From: Cycas panzhihuaensis
Taxonomy: Eukaryota > Cycadophyta
Direction of reading: 5' to 3'
Assembly (NCBI GenBank): GCA_023213395.1
Contig: CM041465.1
Span: 169,701,741-169,765,740, forward strand
Length of the DNA: 64,000 nucleotides
The translations under genes were made by a program, and so were the position numbers. Below the pieces are notes generated by a model. It was not told where the DNA came from, did no database searches, and was given only the letters and a program-made list of their open reading frames with translations. Below, one piece after another: positions 22,601 through 36,684 of this stretch; the first letter of the stretch is position 1, and the number at the start of each line of letters is the position of its first letter.

Positions 22601-24558
22601 AAACATTGGTAGGCATCTTGTTTGAACTTTAGAAAATATACCTAAGTTTTTCTAATAAAGTTATCAATAAACATCACGAAATATTTATCTCCTCCAAGTG
22701 AGGGTATATCTATGGGACCATATAAATCTATGCAAATTAATTGGAGGGGACCTTGTGCTCTATAACTAATACTTGGAAAGCTCTCTCTATGTTGCTTTCT
22801 AAATTGACAACCTTCACATATTTCTTTATTTCCCTCAATGGTAGGCAAACCCTCAACCATTTCCATTCTTTTCATTAAGGCTAGGCTGCTACAACTTAGA
22901 TGACTAAATCATTTATGTTATATATCACTTCCAACTTTAGTAGACGCTTTCAAAGCATAATTATCTATTGGAGGAATGACTAGCTTAAATAGTTTGTCAG
23001 TAGTTATTTGTCCCTTGGCTATAATAGCTTTATTCATCCTTTTATCTTTAATTGTATATTCACTACTATTGAAGATAACCTTGTAATTCTATTCCATCAT
23101 CTGACATATCAAAAGTAGATTCTTCTTCAAGTAGGTACATGTAGTACGTCATCAATTTACCTAGTTTATCTTGATTATGTGGTTATGGTAATGTTGTCTT
23201 TGCTAATTAACTCATGTATAGTATTATCCCTAAACATAATCTTTCCCTTTTTAGTTCTATTAATAGTCTTAAAATTTTTCTCCTTATCGGTCATATGGGT
23301 TGAGTATCCTTAATCTATATACCAACTATCCTCTTCTTCACTAGCTACAAAGCTTGATAGGAAAAGTCTATCATTGTCTCTACTTTTAGTTATGGTATTT
23401 GCACTTCCTCTTTGTTGACTTGAATTTTTGGCAAAGCAACAGTCCTCTATGTGTCTACTTTTATGGATATATGGGCATTGAGTTAGTTCTCTATTTCTTT
23501 GACTATGGCTTCTTCTTCTAAAGGATCCTCTTCTTCTAGAGGTTGATCTCCCTCTTTTAAATAATACAATTTAATTTTGCCCTTAATAATTCACATGATT
23601 TTATCCTTGAAAATATTAACTTAGTCTTGGACAACTTCCTTATCCTTGATAATTATTACATCCATAGCAATAATGATTTTATTCTTGTATTCTACCATGA
23701 TTATGGAAGTGGTACCTCCCTTGGTACATCTTATTTGGTGGTTGGTCTCTTTGATGAGGTTTTTGATATTTTTAACTTGATTCTTGATACCTAGGATTTG
23801 ATTCTTGATATGTCCTTTAGTTCCTAGGATTTAATTCTTGATATGTCCTTTGGTTCCTTTCCTCTCTTCTAGGGGATGTATCCCTCCCTCTAAAACTTTG
23901 TTCTTGGTTAATTTGCTTGATCATTATCTTTGTGGCAAAGGTATGTTCTAAGGTTTCATACCCACCTTTCTTCTCTTCTATGATAAGAAGCATGGCACTT
24001 AATTGCTCAATCTTTAAGGTACTTAGATCCTTTGAAACTTCAATACTTGTGGCTACTATTTTGAATCTTTTAACTTCTCCAACATATCTTAATATTCTGT
24101 CTATAATCCTTGGTTCAATTAACACTTCTCCAAGGGATCTTATCTATTTGACTAAGCCTTAAACCTTAGTGATGACTTTATTGATACTCTCTTAGTGACA
24201 TCTTCAAGTTTTAAAATTTGTTTCTAAGATATTAAAACTCAGTAGATGTAGCTCCTTCATAAATTAACTTTAGAGTGTTACAAGCTTCCTTTGATATAGT
24301 TACTTTACTAACTCTAAGGAATATATGGTCCTCTAAAGCACAAAAAATAAGAGCTAAGGCTTCATTATCTATTTTAACACATTCTCTATAAACAAGTTTC
24401 TCATCTAAAGTAGCATTTTCTCTAATGTCATCAAATTTGACTTTGCTAAATTCTCATGTATCTTTGGCTATGAAAATTGGTTTTATTCTTTTACTCTAAT
24501 TAAAGAAGTTGGTTTCATCAAATTTAGGTATGATCATGTTCCTAAAGGTTGTTGCCAT
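19607..24558 (-). pseudogene. D gag-pol (Ty1/copia polyprotein remnant)
   Basis: The minus ATG at 24558 opens MATTFRNMIIPKFDETNFFN. Gag continues with ALEDHIFLRVSKVTISKEAC and the frame at 24125-23817 (FKIVATSIEVSKDLSTLKIE). The GAG-pre-integrase and integrase start lie at 22875-22642, with CEGCQFRKQHRESFP and DLYGPIDIPSLGGDKYFVMF. Reverse transcriptase lies near 21700-20340. At 20553-20564 the catalytic YVDD reads YVHG, in GLYVHGLVY. It then reads EFEMTDLGLIHYFLGLEALQ, a typical copia context. The RNase H tail ends at the polypurine tract as KFRNKVRVFPNEYYGREI. Dozens of stops and shifts make it inactive. Confidence 0.8.
20874..21068. other. Local block of higher GC inside D pol
   Basis: The segment agcgggataccccttagcta with ggggggagccataatccccc reads less AT-rich than its surroundings. 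It interrupts the pol homology near 20850-21500, where I see no copia text. It may be a small insertion, but no termini are identified. Confidence 0.25.
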
Positions 24559-26022
24559 TATAACTCAATTATCTTTAGTGTACCCTAAAAAATTTAAAGT
24601 GTACTTTTATCCTATTTACTTAAGGGGTTTCTAATCTAGAGTTCTGCATGTTAGAATCTCCAAGGAAATCTCTCAATTATTATCTTATCTAATGGCACCT
24701 ACTCATAAGTGATAAACTAGGGATGCAATATATTGATATGTAAGCTTAAGGCTCAATATACCTTAGTATGTGAGCTATAAAGAAGGTCAAAGACCCCTCT
24801 AATTTATTACTCCACCTGTACTAAACTTATTCCTAATGACAGATTTAACATTGAGGGCTTGACTAACCAAGGCATTTAACCCCTCCAGGTTTAGCCTAGT
24901 CTCTAAACTCCAAAATGAAAAAGGTTCTCTACCTAAGCCTGCTATTTAATACACCAGGTAATAGTTTCCTTAATAACTTAGAGTACACCAAAGGCATTTA
25001 TAGGGTGGTAACTTTAAGGGTCCTAACTATTCCCCTTACAAGGCAAGAAGAATAGGGTGGTTGATTTGGGAGTTATCTTATTAATGTGTAAAAATTAATA
25101 TTAATTATGGTCTTCTTTATAAATAATGTTTCTTTTACCAAAAATTTAAAAAACTTGTAAGTGAATAAAATGAAATTAAATTAAATGACACTAAATGAAG
25201 TAATCTAAGATGGTAAAAGGGTTTATTGAGCTCTTGTTTATTTCACTTTCAAGAGAAAACCTATATAAAATTAATCTCAAAATATTTATGAGTTGAAATA
25301 ATAGACTAAAATCTACTAACAATAGTTAGTATAATGATGTAGTATCAATATCCTTGAGAAAACTTAAAAAATAGCTTTAAAACAATGAGAAAATACTCAA
25401 GTAAGGATCATCAAAGTAAGTCAATTTAAGTAGCTTAAAATTCCTACAAAATAACTATAAATTGGTCCTAAATGATTCTAAATTGAAGATCTTTGAATCA
25501 ACTTTTCGATAGTTTAAACTGTTAAAAAAATAGATTCTTAGGTAAAAAATTATTGTAAAAAGAGTGAAGATAGCTCTTTATGTCTAAAAATCAAAAGAGG
25601 GAAACCTGAAGCCCCTTTAGCAAGTCAATCCCTAGTCACTGAATCATAACATATGACCACCGACTAGCAAAAATGGGGTTATAGACCTCAAATTTATAAA
25701 ATATAACTAAATGTCTTAAAATATAAAATTGTAAGAAAGAGCTTAATCTAATTTCAAATTTGCCCCAGTGGAGGGTCAAGTGGGCATAACAAGGAGACCA
25801 CCGACTAGCAAGTAAGAGGGCCAAGAAAATCCAAACTTAATTTAATTTAATTTAATTTTTTGAAAACTTTGTAAAAAAAATATAAATAAATGTTTAAAAA
25901 GAAAAAATCACACAGATGATAATGGATAATTTATATAATGATTAATCAATTTAAATTGATAAAAAAAATTTATAAACAGATCAAAAAAAAGAAAAAAGGA
26001 TCAATCAGATTGACTCAGCAAG
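24559..26022 (-). other. Leader of D, inner part
   Basis: Untranslated leader between D gag and the TA array. Blocks at 25500-25680 match the leader of D1. No coding frame recognised. Confidence 0.55.
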
Positions 26023-27029
<1,007 letters not shown>

Positions 27030-27040
27030 ATCCCTCCCTT

Positions 27041-27484
27041 AATGGTGGAAGATCATTTTTAGAAAATCTATTCTATGAGGTCTTCATTTGAGGCTCATTA
27101 TTATATTGAAATTCTAAATAACACTTTTGTGGGAAAACCCTCATGGGAAATAAAAACCCATGAACTTTCTAAGATCTTTAGCCCCTTTTATAAATCAAAA
27201 TGGCTAAGACAGCTCTTTGATGTAGCCTGATAGCTAAGTAGCTTAAATATGTAACTTAATCTGCTAAGTCTCCATATACTGTTTGGTCATCCCCTATGCC
27301 CTTTTGGGTTTTCACAGGTTCTGATTTTCTAAAATAAGTACAACCCTTATCCTTCCATGCCCACATGGGGTTTTCACAAAGAGGATAGAGTAGAGACTTA
27401 CTTTTATTCTTTTGCACCCACAAAAGGGGTTTCCACAAAGAGAATAGAGTATGATGATCTTGTTGCCATCTTCTTTGATTAATC
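27041..27484 (-). other. Region between I pol and its polypurine tract
   Basis: Short 3' untranslated region of I. The minus frame 27528-27256 runs from the pol end into this region, and its downstream part has no recognisable domain. Confidence 0.4.
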
Positions 27485-30400
27485 AAAGATGGAGGCCCTA
27501 AGGCCGAACCACCTTCGGAACTATTCAAACTTCACCTTTTACAGTGGTTTAGTGAAGATATCAGCCACTTGATCTATTGTGGGGCAGTAATCTAATTGAA
27601 TTATGCTGTCATGAACAAGTTCCCTAATCCTATGGACTTTTGTACTTATGTGTTTAGTATGATCATGAAATATAAGATTTTATACCATGCAAATTATTGA
27701 TTGATTATCCACATGGAGACTTGTAGGATTTGTTTGGGTGATTTTCAATGTTTCCAATAATTTTCTCAATTATATCACCTCTTTACTGGTCTCAGAAGTA
27801 GCAATGTATTTAGCTTCGATAGTTGAATCTGTAACTATCTTCTGTCGTCTGGATCTCCATGATATTGGTGCTGTTCTAAGAAATGTTATATACCTAGATG
27901 TAGATCTTTCTGTATCTTTATCTCTTGCAAAGTCTGAGTCTGTGTATGTAGAAAGCTTGAAGTATGAATTAGGTTCATACAATGACTATATTTGCTGGTC
28001 GTCTTAAGGTATCTCAACACTCACATTGTTGCCTGCCAATGATTCTGCTTAGGATTTTTCATGTAATGAGCAAGAATGCCAATAGAGTGTATGATATCTG
28101 GCCTTGTACTGGTAGTGTAGATGAGACTACCTACAAGTTTCCTATATAGTGTTGCGTCTACCTCCTTAGTGTCACCTTTAGCTAAGAGTTTGGTGTTAGG
28201 ATCCATAGGTAATATCATTGGTCGAGCATCTTCCAACTGAAACTTGGTTAGAAGATCATTGATGTATTTTTCTTGGGAGAGGAAAAATTTTCCATTCTTT
28301 TGTGTTACTTTAATTCCTAAGTAATATTTCATCAAACTGAGGTCAGACAATTTAAACATTTTTCCAAGGTCCTTTTTCAGCTGGGTTATTACCTATTCAC
28401 TATTACCCGTTACTAGCATGTCATCCATAAAGATTATGAGATAAGTGACTTTGTCCTTATGGCGCTTGATGAACAACATTGCATTAATATTGTGATAGTC
28501 ACAAACCTCGTATCCAAGTTACCTCATCCTTTTAGACAATTTGGCAAACCAAGTACAAGGGGCTTGTTTAAGACCATATAAGGACTTTCTGAGCCTGCAA
28601 ACCTTATGCTCTTAACCTTTGATCTCATATCCTTTTGGTTGAGCCATATAAATTTCTTCTTCAAGATCTCCATTGAGAGACACAGTCTTAATATCAAGTT
28701 GGTGGATTTTCCAACCTTATTAAGAAGCCAAAGCCATAAGAGTTCTAATTGTAGGTCACTTGGTTATAGGTGCAAAGACTTCAGTGTAGTCGATGCCTTC
28801 CCTTTGTGTAAATCCTTTAGCTACCAACCTCACCTTGTGTTTTTCAAGGGTGCCATCTGATCTATATTTATTTTTGAACACCAATTTATTTTAAACTACC
28901 TTTCTACTAAGTGGTAGATCAATGAGCTTCTATGTACCATTCTTGATAAGGGATTGGTACTCTTTATTCATGGCATTTCTCCAAGCTGTATGCTTTATAG
29001 CTTCTTGGTACGTTAAGGGCTCTTCATTAAGAGTAAGGTACAATTCTACTGGTTCAAGATCAGTATATAATGATTCTTGCATCCTTACTCTATGGGCACT
29101 TCGAGTGCTAGCTTTCCCCACCTCATATGGTCATATGTCCTTATTGAGCTGGCAGGCTTCTCGAGATCCTAGAGTTGGGAATGATGTCATCATTCCCCCA
29201 ACTTCTTGGTTCTCATCATGTTCGTTAAAATGATTATTTTGTGAGGAGGATGTTGATGTGCCTGAGGAAGATGGTCCTTCTCCACTATTTTGCCTTTATC
29301 AACTGAAAATGGAGAGGATGGTTCTTCTATAATGGCTTTGCCTTTGTCAACTCTGCTATCTTCAAAAGATGGTGCTAGATGTGTACTCATTGGTTTAGAG
29401 TCATAACTTGTATCCTCTAAGGCTCTATTATCAGCTTCTAACATTTGGAGTAATTTATGTCTGTCCCTCTTCCCAAAATTTGGAATCTGAACATCATACT
29501 TGATAACATTATTGTAGTGGTGTGAGGGTACTATGGAGTCTAATTTAAGTAACTGATCCTCTGTCTCCGCAAAAACAACATCTCTGGTAATGATGATTTT
29601 TCATTATGAAGGTATAAAGACCTTATACCCTTTCTTATCCATAGGGTATCCAACAAAGATGCCTTTAAATGCCCTTTGCTAGAGTTTATTTTGATCTGCA
29701 TCCAGAATATAGGCATAGCATATAGAGCCAAAATTTTTAAAGTAGTGAAAAATAGGGGCTTATCTTAACCACTTTTTATTAGGTGATTGTACTTCCTTTG
29801 ATGGGCTAACAACATTGATATAATAAACAACTGTCTAGATTGCTTCAACCCATAGATAGGTAGGTACATTTTTATATATTAACATAGCATGAGTCATGTT
29901 CATGATTGTCCTGTTCATGTGTTCAGTAACTCCATTTTGCTGTGGGGTACTTAATACTATTGTTTGATGCTTGATGCCATTGTCTTGAAGGTAGCTTTCA
30001 AACTCATGTGAGGTATATTCACCACCATTATTAGTTCAAAGACATTTGAGTTGATAACCTGACTCTTTTTCAGTGAGGGCTTTGAATTCCTTGAATATAT
30101 GGAATGCTTCATCTTTCTTGTGTAGAAAAGCTACCCATACTTTTCTAGTGAAATCATCAATGAAAGAGATGTAATATAGCTTGCCCTTTAGTGAAGGAAT
30201 GGGCATTGGCCCACACAAATTAGAGTGTACCAATTGTAATGGATGACTTAATTTCCACTGACTTTTGGGAAAGGGTTGTCAATGAGATTTGGCAATGATA
30301 CAAGCTTCACATTTAAAGGGCTTAGAGGAAAACTTTAGAAGGTTTAGAAGAGTGTTAGAAAGATATCTAAGTCTATCAATGTGAATATGGCCCATATGAG

Positions 30401-32058
30401 CATGCCAAAGAGCTTCTGGTGACAACGTTGGATGGGTCAAGATGGAATTAAATGCAAATTCTTCATCATCACAAGGGCTTTGGGTACAATAGGCTTCAAA
30501 AAATGGAGTCATTTAGTCAAAAGAGTTTGCCAAAGAGATGTCCAGTCAAAACCACCTGATTAGTTGGAGGGTAAATGATCTTAAGAGTCTGGTCATTTGC
30601 GGTCACACTCAAATCAAATCCATGAGAAACAAGTGTGGATAAAGAGAGTAGATTTTGTTTGAGATTGGGTATGTATAAGACATCAAGTAATATAAAATCT
30701 TCTAAGCCTAGGAGTTTCAAGCAAATGTTGCTAATTCTTTCAACAAGTTATTATGATTTATCAGCCATGTGAACAACTCCATGAACATTTGTGTTAAATG
30801 TTTGATATAGACTACGATTGCATGTTATATGTTGAGTTGCTCCTGTGTCCATGATCCATTGTCCATCGATTGAAGCCACACTATTGGTAATTCCAATAGG
30901 GCTTGGCATTGGTGAAGGGAATTCACAAGCGATATATCTACACCAAGCTTTAAAGTATCTCTTTGGTTAGTCAATGGTATTTGATACTAGAGATCCCTTA
31001 ATTCTTTGAATATGTACTTATACAAAACCTGCACCACTAAAGGATTCTTCACAAGTTTCTTCAACATTGTGAGCTCCGTGTTTTGGTTGGAACTTAGCCA
31101 ATTTATAAGTGGCAGTTCTGCAATCTTTTGCTAAGTGTCCTTTACAATTACATCGATCACACATAATGGTTTGATTACTAGTCCCTGAAGAAGTACTAGT
31201 TTGGCCCGACTATCTTACTCTTTATTGAGGTGGCCCTTGGCCTTGAAACTGTCGAGGTTGTGATTGGGGGTTTGATTAACCTTGTGGATGATTTCCCATA
31301 TTTCTTCCTCTTCCTCTTGCTCGGTTATTTCCTCTGCCACGAGAGGGACCTTGATTTTTTGTGTAGCAAACTTCTTCTTCTACCTCAAAGGCTACATCTA
31401 GAAGAGAGTCAGAGGCTACAAAGTTTGTATCAAAGGTCTTGTCAAATTCTATGAACTTCTCGATAAGTGCTTTAAAGTTGAGTATCTTCAAAGTTCCACT
31501 AGATTGAAGACTTCCAAGCAAGTTTTTATAATCTGAGACATGTAAACATGACTAGATCAAAAATGCCCAAGTGATGTATTGGGTCTTAAAGTCTTTGTCA
31601 ATTGCCTATTTGATTGGTCAAAGGAGATTTATTATCTCATGAGCTCGTCCCTTTTACAATTTTAATTTGTTTATTTTTAAAATAAGATGAATAAATTCTA
31701 AATCTAACTTTGTATCAAAGTTCTTTATAAGAACTTCTAGGACCTTCCAGGCTGTATCATGTTCCTCTTTGTTTATCAAGTTTTGCAAGGAGTGATCAAT
31801 GACCAACAAAATTCCTGCACGAATCTTTTCATCATCTATCTCCCATTGTAGTTTAGATGCATCATCTGTAGGAGTTGTTGGGGTAGATCCACTCGAAGCA
31901 GCTGTTGTAGTCGTTGCTGGTATGCTGGGTGTAGGTTGCAAGTGGGCTCTCCATAGGCCTTTATACTTTGTAGCATTTTTAATTCCAGTGTACCATATAT
32001 CCCAATTTTCTTTTCCTTTCAATATGTAATTAATATTATGCTTGAATTGAGATGACAT
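27485..32058 (-). pseudogene. I gag-pol (Ty1/copia polyprotein, near complete but inactivated)
   Basis: ATG at 32058 opens MSSQFKHNINYILKGKENWD, the copia Gag. Later landmarks in order: an RGRGNNRARGRGR-like basic stretch (about 31330-31290), the CCHC knuckle CDRCNCKGHLAKDC (about 31150), and protease DTGATQH (Asp-Thr-Gly at 30841-30849). Then follow the integrase zinc-binding region (WHAHMGHIHIDRLRYLS), FIDDFTRKVW and TNNGGEY. In the last, the second catalytic Asp is Asn (30030-30032) after a stop; the third motif QQNGVTEH keeps its Glu. Reverse transcriptase has FMDD (28430-28441), LSDLSLMKYYLGIKV and TRPDI. RNase H ends in DQVADIFTKPL. Scattered stops and the Asp loss disable it. Confidence 0.85.
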
Positions 32059-34044
32059 GATGATGATGAAGAAGTAGAAGAGATGATAGAAGTATGTGTC
32101 ACTAATACATATGGCTAGTATACCTGGTACAGTAGGGATATAGAAATGATTGTTATGATGAAAAGTAAGCAATGATTAAGTATTTTTCAATAATTATATA
32201 AAAAAAAAGAGTATAAGTAATGATGCAAGAATGAGGCCTAATGTAGAGTTGGCAAAGAGTGGTGATATGTTATGCCACTAACCTCTCACTTATGTCCAAA
32301 TGTAGGTGAAGTTTCGATGCCTAAGGCTTCTAGTATACGATTAAGACCTTCACCCGCGATACCCGTTCCTAACCCAGTACTCACCGCTAAGTACCTAAGC
32401 TCCACTGAGCAGCTATATACCTCCTTCAAAGAGTCAAATGATACTGCATATCCCACATATGGCGATGATATTGGGTTAATTTTAATCTTGCATTAAGGTT
32501 TTCAATTTTCCTGGGTGGTTATTAGGATTATCCCTGATTGGAGGCCGTAGGTATGGCTAACCTGTCCCTCCACCACTATTCTGGTTAAGACCAGACCCAA
32601 CATGAAACTCACACCTCCCTTAGGGCCTGGACTTTAACTAACCTTGGTCTATTTCAATCAAGGTGAGTGTGTGCATAATTCAAGAACTCACGTTATAGAT
32701 TGTATAGATGAGATTCCTTTTAGAAATAGTATAAGATGTTTCCATATAACTGAAAACTGAAATAGAAACTTGCCAAATGTGCTTGCTTACTTTTCGTGCT
32801 TGCTTTGTTGTTGTTGCTACTTTTGTAATGCTTTGTTGTTGTTGCTACTTTTGTGATGCTTTATTGTTATTGCTATTTTTATGATGCTTTATTATTATTA
32901 CTATTTTTGTAATGCTTTATGCTATGTGTACAAATAGAAAAAGCATGCTAGATTTAGCAGGGGAACCAGATATTACTTCTGATCCAAGGTTTTACTTGCT
33001 TTAATACAATGTTTCTAAATATAATTTTGGAAGTTTTGATACAAAAGCCACAATGGGCTAAAAAAGGAGATTAATTTTCCACTAAAATGATGATTTTTCT
33101 AAATCTATATGCATGTTATTTTGTCCTATTTTGTGATTTTTTCACAAAAATTATAAATAATGATAAATAGATAATTTTTTAGAAATTACAAATATGAAGG
33201 CCTAAATGATAAAATCTGAATTTATGACAGAAGGAAAAAGTGTTCTGAATGTCATTTATAATAGAGTTGTGAAGTCAGATTTAAGAAAATGAACAAAAAC
33301 TTTTCTACCTAAAAAAGTACCAAAGTAAAATCATGCCAGATCAATTATCTTAGAATCTAGACTTTAATATATCAAAAGTTATGTTTTGACATGTACATTA
33401 ACTTTCCCTTCTACACCATCTACAAAATCTTCCAAACAATTACCCGAAATATCCTTGTAAGGTCCTTTATGGGGTTGAGTAGGAAAAATCAGTAATCGTG
33501 AGAAAACTGCATAGATCTCACTAACCAATGAATGAAATTTGATGAGATTGATCTTAAACTGATCTTAAGATATAAATATACTAGATCCCTTAATAAAACT
33601 TTCAGATCTTCAACTTATAATTAAAGGATTTCATTAGGAAAAGTGCTTTAAATCACTTATCCACAAAATTTACCCTTTTATCACAGCCAAACTCATTATT
33701 GTAGGCTAAATCTAAAGTTTATCTAGAATACAAAAATGATCCTCTAGTCAAGGCTACCTTGCATGCTAAATTTTATCAAATTCTGAAATGGTCAAAATTT
33801 TTATGAAATTTTGGGTCTTTAATGCTTATGGGACTATTCTGATAGCTGAATAGCTTCAAAAACCTGTATTCTTCACCTCTGAATTTCTGCACATATGGAT
33901 AAAATAGCAACATATAAAATAATATAATTTTAAGCTCTCAAAATATAAAAAAATAATGAATGCACTCTCAATACTTCACATTGAAGGTGAAGGAGAGGCA
34001 AAATGACTCCATGCAAGTGGAATGGAGTGAATAGATCCCCTTCT
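32059..34044 (-). other. Leader of I
   Basis: About 2 kb from the primer site to gag, mostly AT-rich. A less AT-rich block (32270-32660) has no recognised coding content. A short degenerate repeat of ttgttgttgctacttttgta words lies at 32800-32910. Confidence 0.5.
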
Positions 34045-34057
34045 AGCTCTAATACCA
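34045..34057 (-). other. Primer-binding site of I
   Basis: The minus strand reads TGGTATTAGAGCT two bases inside the 5' LTR, close to the initiator tRNA-Met complement. Confidence 0.8.
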
Positions 34058-34059
34058 CA

Positions 34060-34371
34060 TGAAGGAAGGATGGATCTAGGAGATAAATCACTCACATGTA
34101 CACAATGGCAATGGAAAATGAAAAAGAAAACGAAACAAGATATGAGAGCCAGCTTAGAGGTGAGAATGAATAATGACTCCCACCTTAGGATTTCACCTTT
34201 TATTATTGAGGGTGAGCATTAAGGTTAGGATTTTCTCGCATAATGACATGAACCCGAAATTACATCTAAATGTACACAAAGTACATTTTATTAAGAGACT
34301 AATGCTAATAATATATCCTAAAGTCATATAATTAATTTACACAAATGACCTTGATATATTAACCTCTTTCA
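34060..34371 (-). repeat. 5' LTR of I
   Basis: 312 bp, minus strand from TGAAAGAGGTTAATATATCA to CCTTCCTTCA. Partner of 26722-27029. Confidence 0.9.
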
Positions 34372-35848
<1,477 letters not shown>

Positions 35849-36390
35849 TAAAATGAAAATTGTAAAGAAAAAACATTGAAAAAACTCTTTTAGAACCCAA
35901 TTGATAAAATATGGTTACACACCTAGGTTATTGGTTGAAATCAGTGGTCTCAAATATGTTTCTGTATAGTAAAATAGGATAGAGAAGTTATAAGTAGAGC
36001 ATAGTATCTAGTGATTTAGCCACACAGAAGAAAGATAGTCATTGAGGCTAATGTCATGTCGAAGAGAACCAGTAGGATTCATGAGAGGGATGAGATGTAA
36101 TAAAAATAAGAATGATTCAACATAGTTATAATGATGCTAAAAAAAGAGGCATGATATAGCTCATGTAGGCATATAGAGATTGACAGCAATGTAAATGGCA
36201 GCTCCATCTAGAGATTCGATATAAAGAGAAGTACGAATAACTCAGTCAAACACACAAAGAATAGCCAATCCAAACAATGAGACCAAAGACAACTGCATAT
36301 AAACAGAAAATGGATGATGGAAGGTAATGTTATTATAATCAAATATTGAGCAGAAGACATGGTAAAATACATAATAAACTTTATAAATAT
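35849..36390 (-). other. Leader of D, outer part
   Basis: Sequence between the TA array and the D 5' LTR. No gene or recognisable primer site. Confidence 0.45.
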
Positions 36391-36679
36391 TTATTTACAT
36401 TATCTATATTACTTTGGACACTCTATAAGTTCCCTTCCATATAATCTTAAAGCATCAACAAAATTCTAAAATTATATAGGCAATGTTGAGAAACACCTTT
36501 GGGCCATGAAGATCATTTAAATTATTAGGACATTGGTCTTACCCAACATCTACTAATATTTGGTGTTAAAAATACCATTAAAAAATTAGGTGTGTGGGTC
36601 AGCTAGGGTGGCTAGATTTGGCTCCATACCACCTAATGTTGAAACACTTTTTAAGTTCTTAAATGAAGATTATCTAATA
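36391..36679 (-). repeat. 5' LTR of D
   Basis: Aligns with the 3' LTR from about 36431 to its end. The inner boundary (about 36391) is uncertain. On minus it begins TATTAGATAATC, where the canonical TG has mutated. Confidence 0.65.
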
Positions 36680-36684
36680 GAAAT

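Noticed and set aside
23917-24162. Plus-strand 81-codon frame
   Set aside because: Antisense shadow of D Gag on the minus strand.
31230-32029. Plus-strand frames in the gag region of I
   Set aside because: They are antisense shadows of the minus-strand Gag.
32272-32660. Less AT-rich block in the I leader considered as a tRNA or 5S-like gene
   Set aside because: No cloverleaf, A/B box pair or 5S internal control region could be identified.
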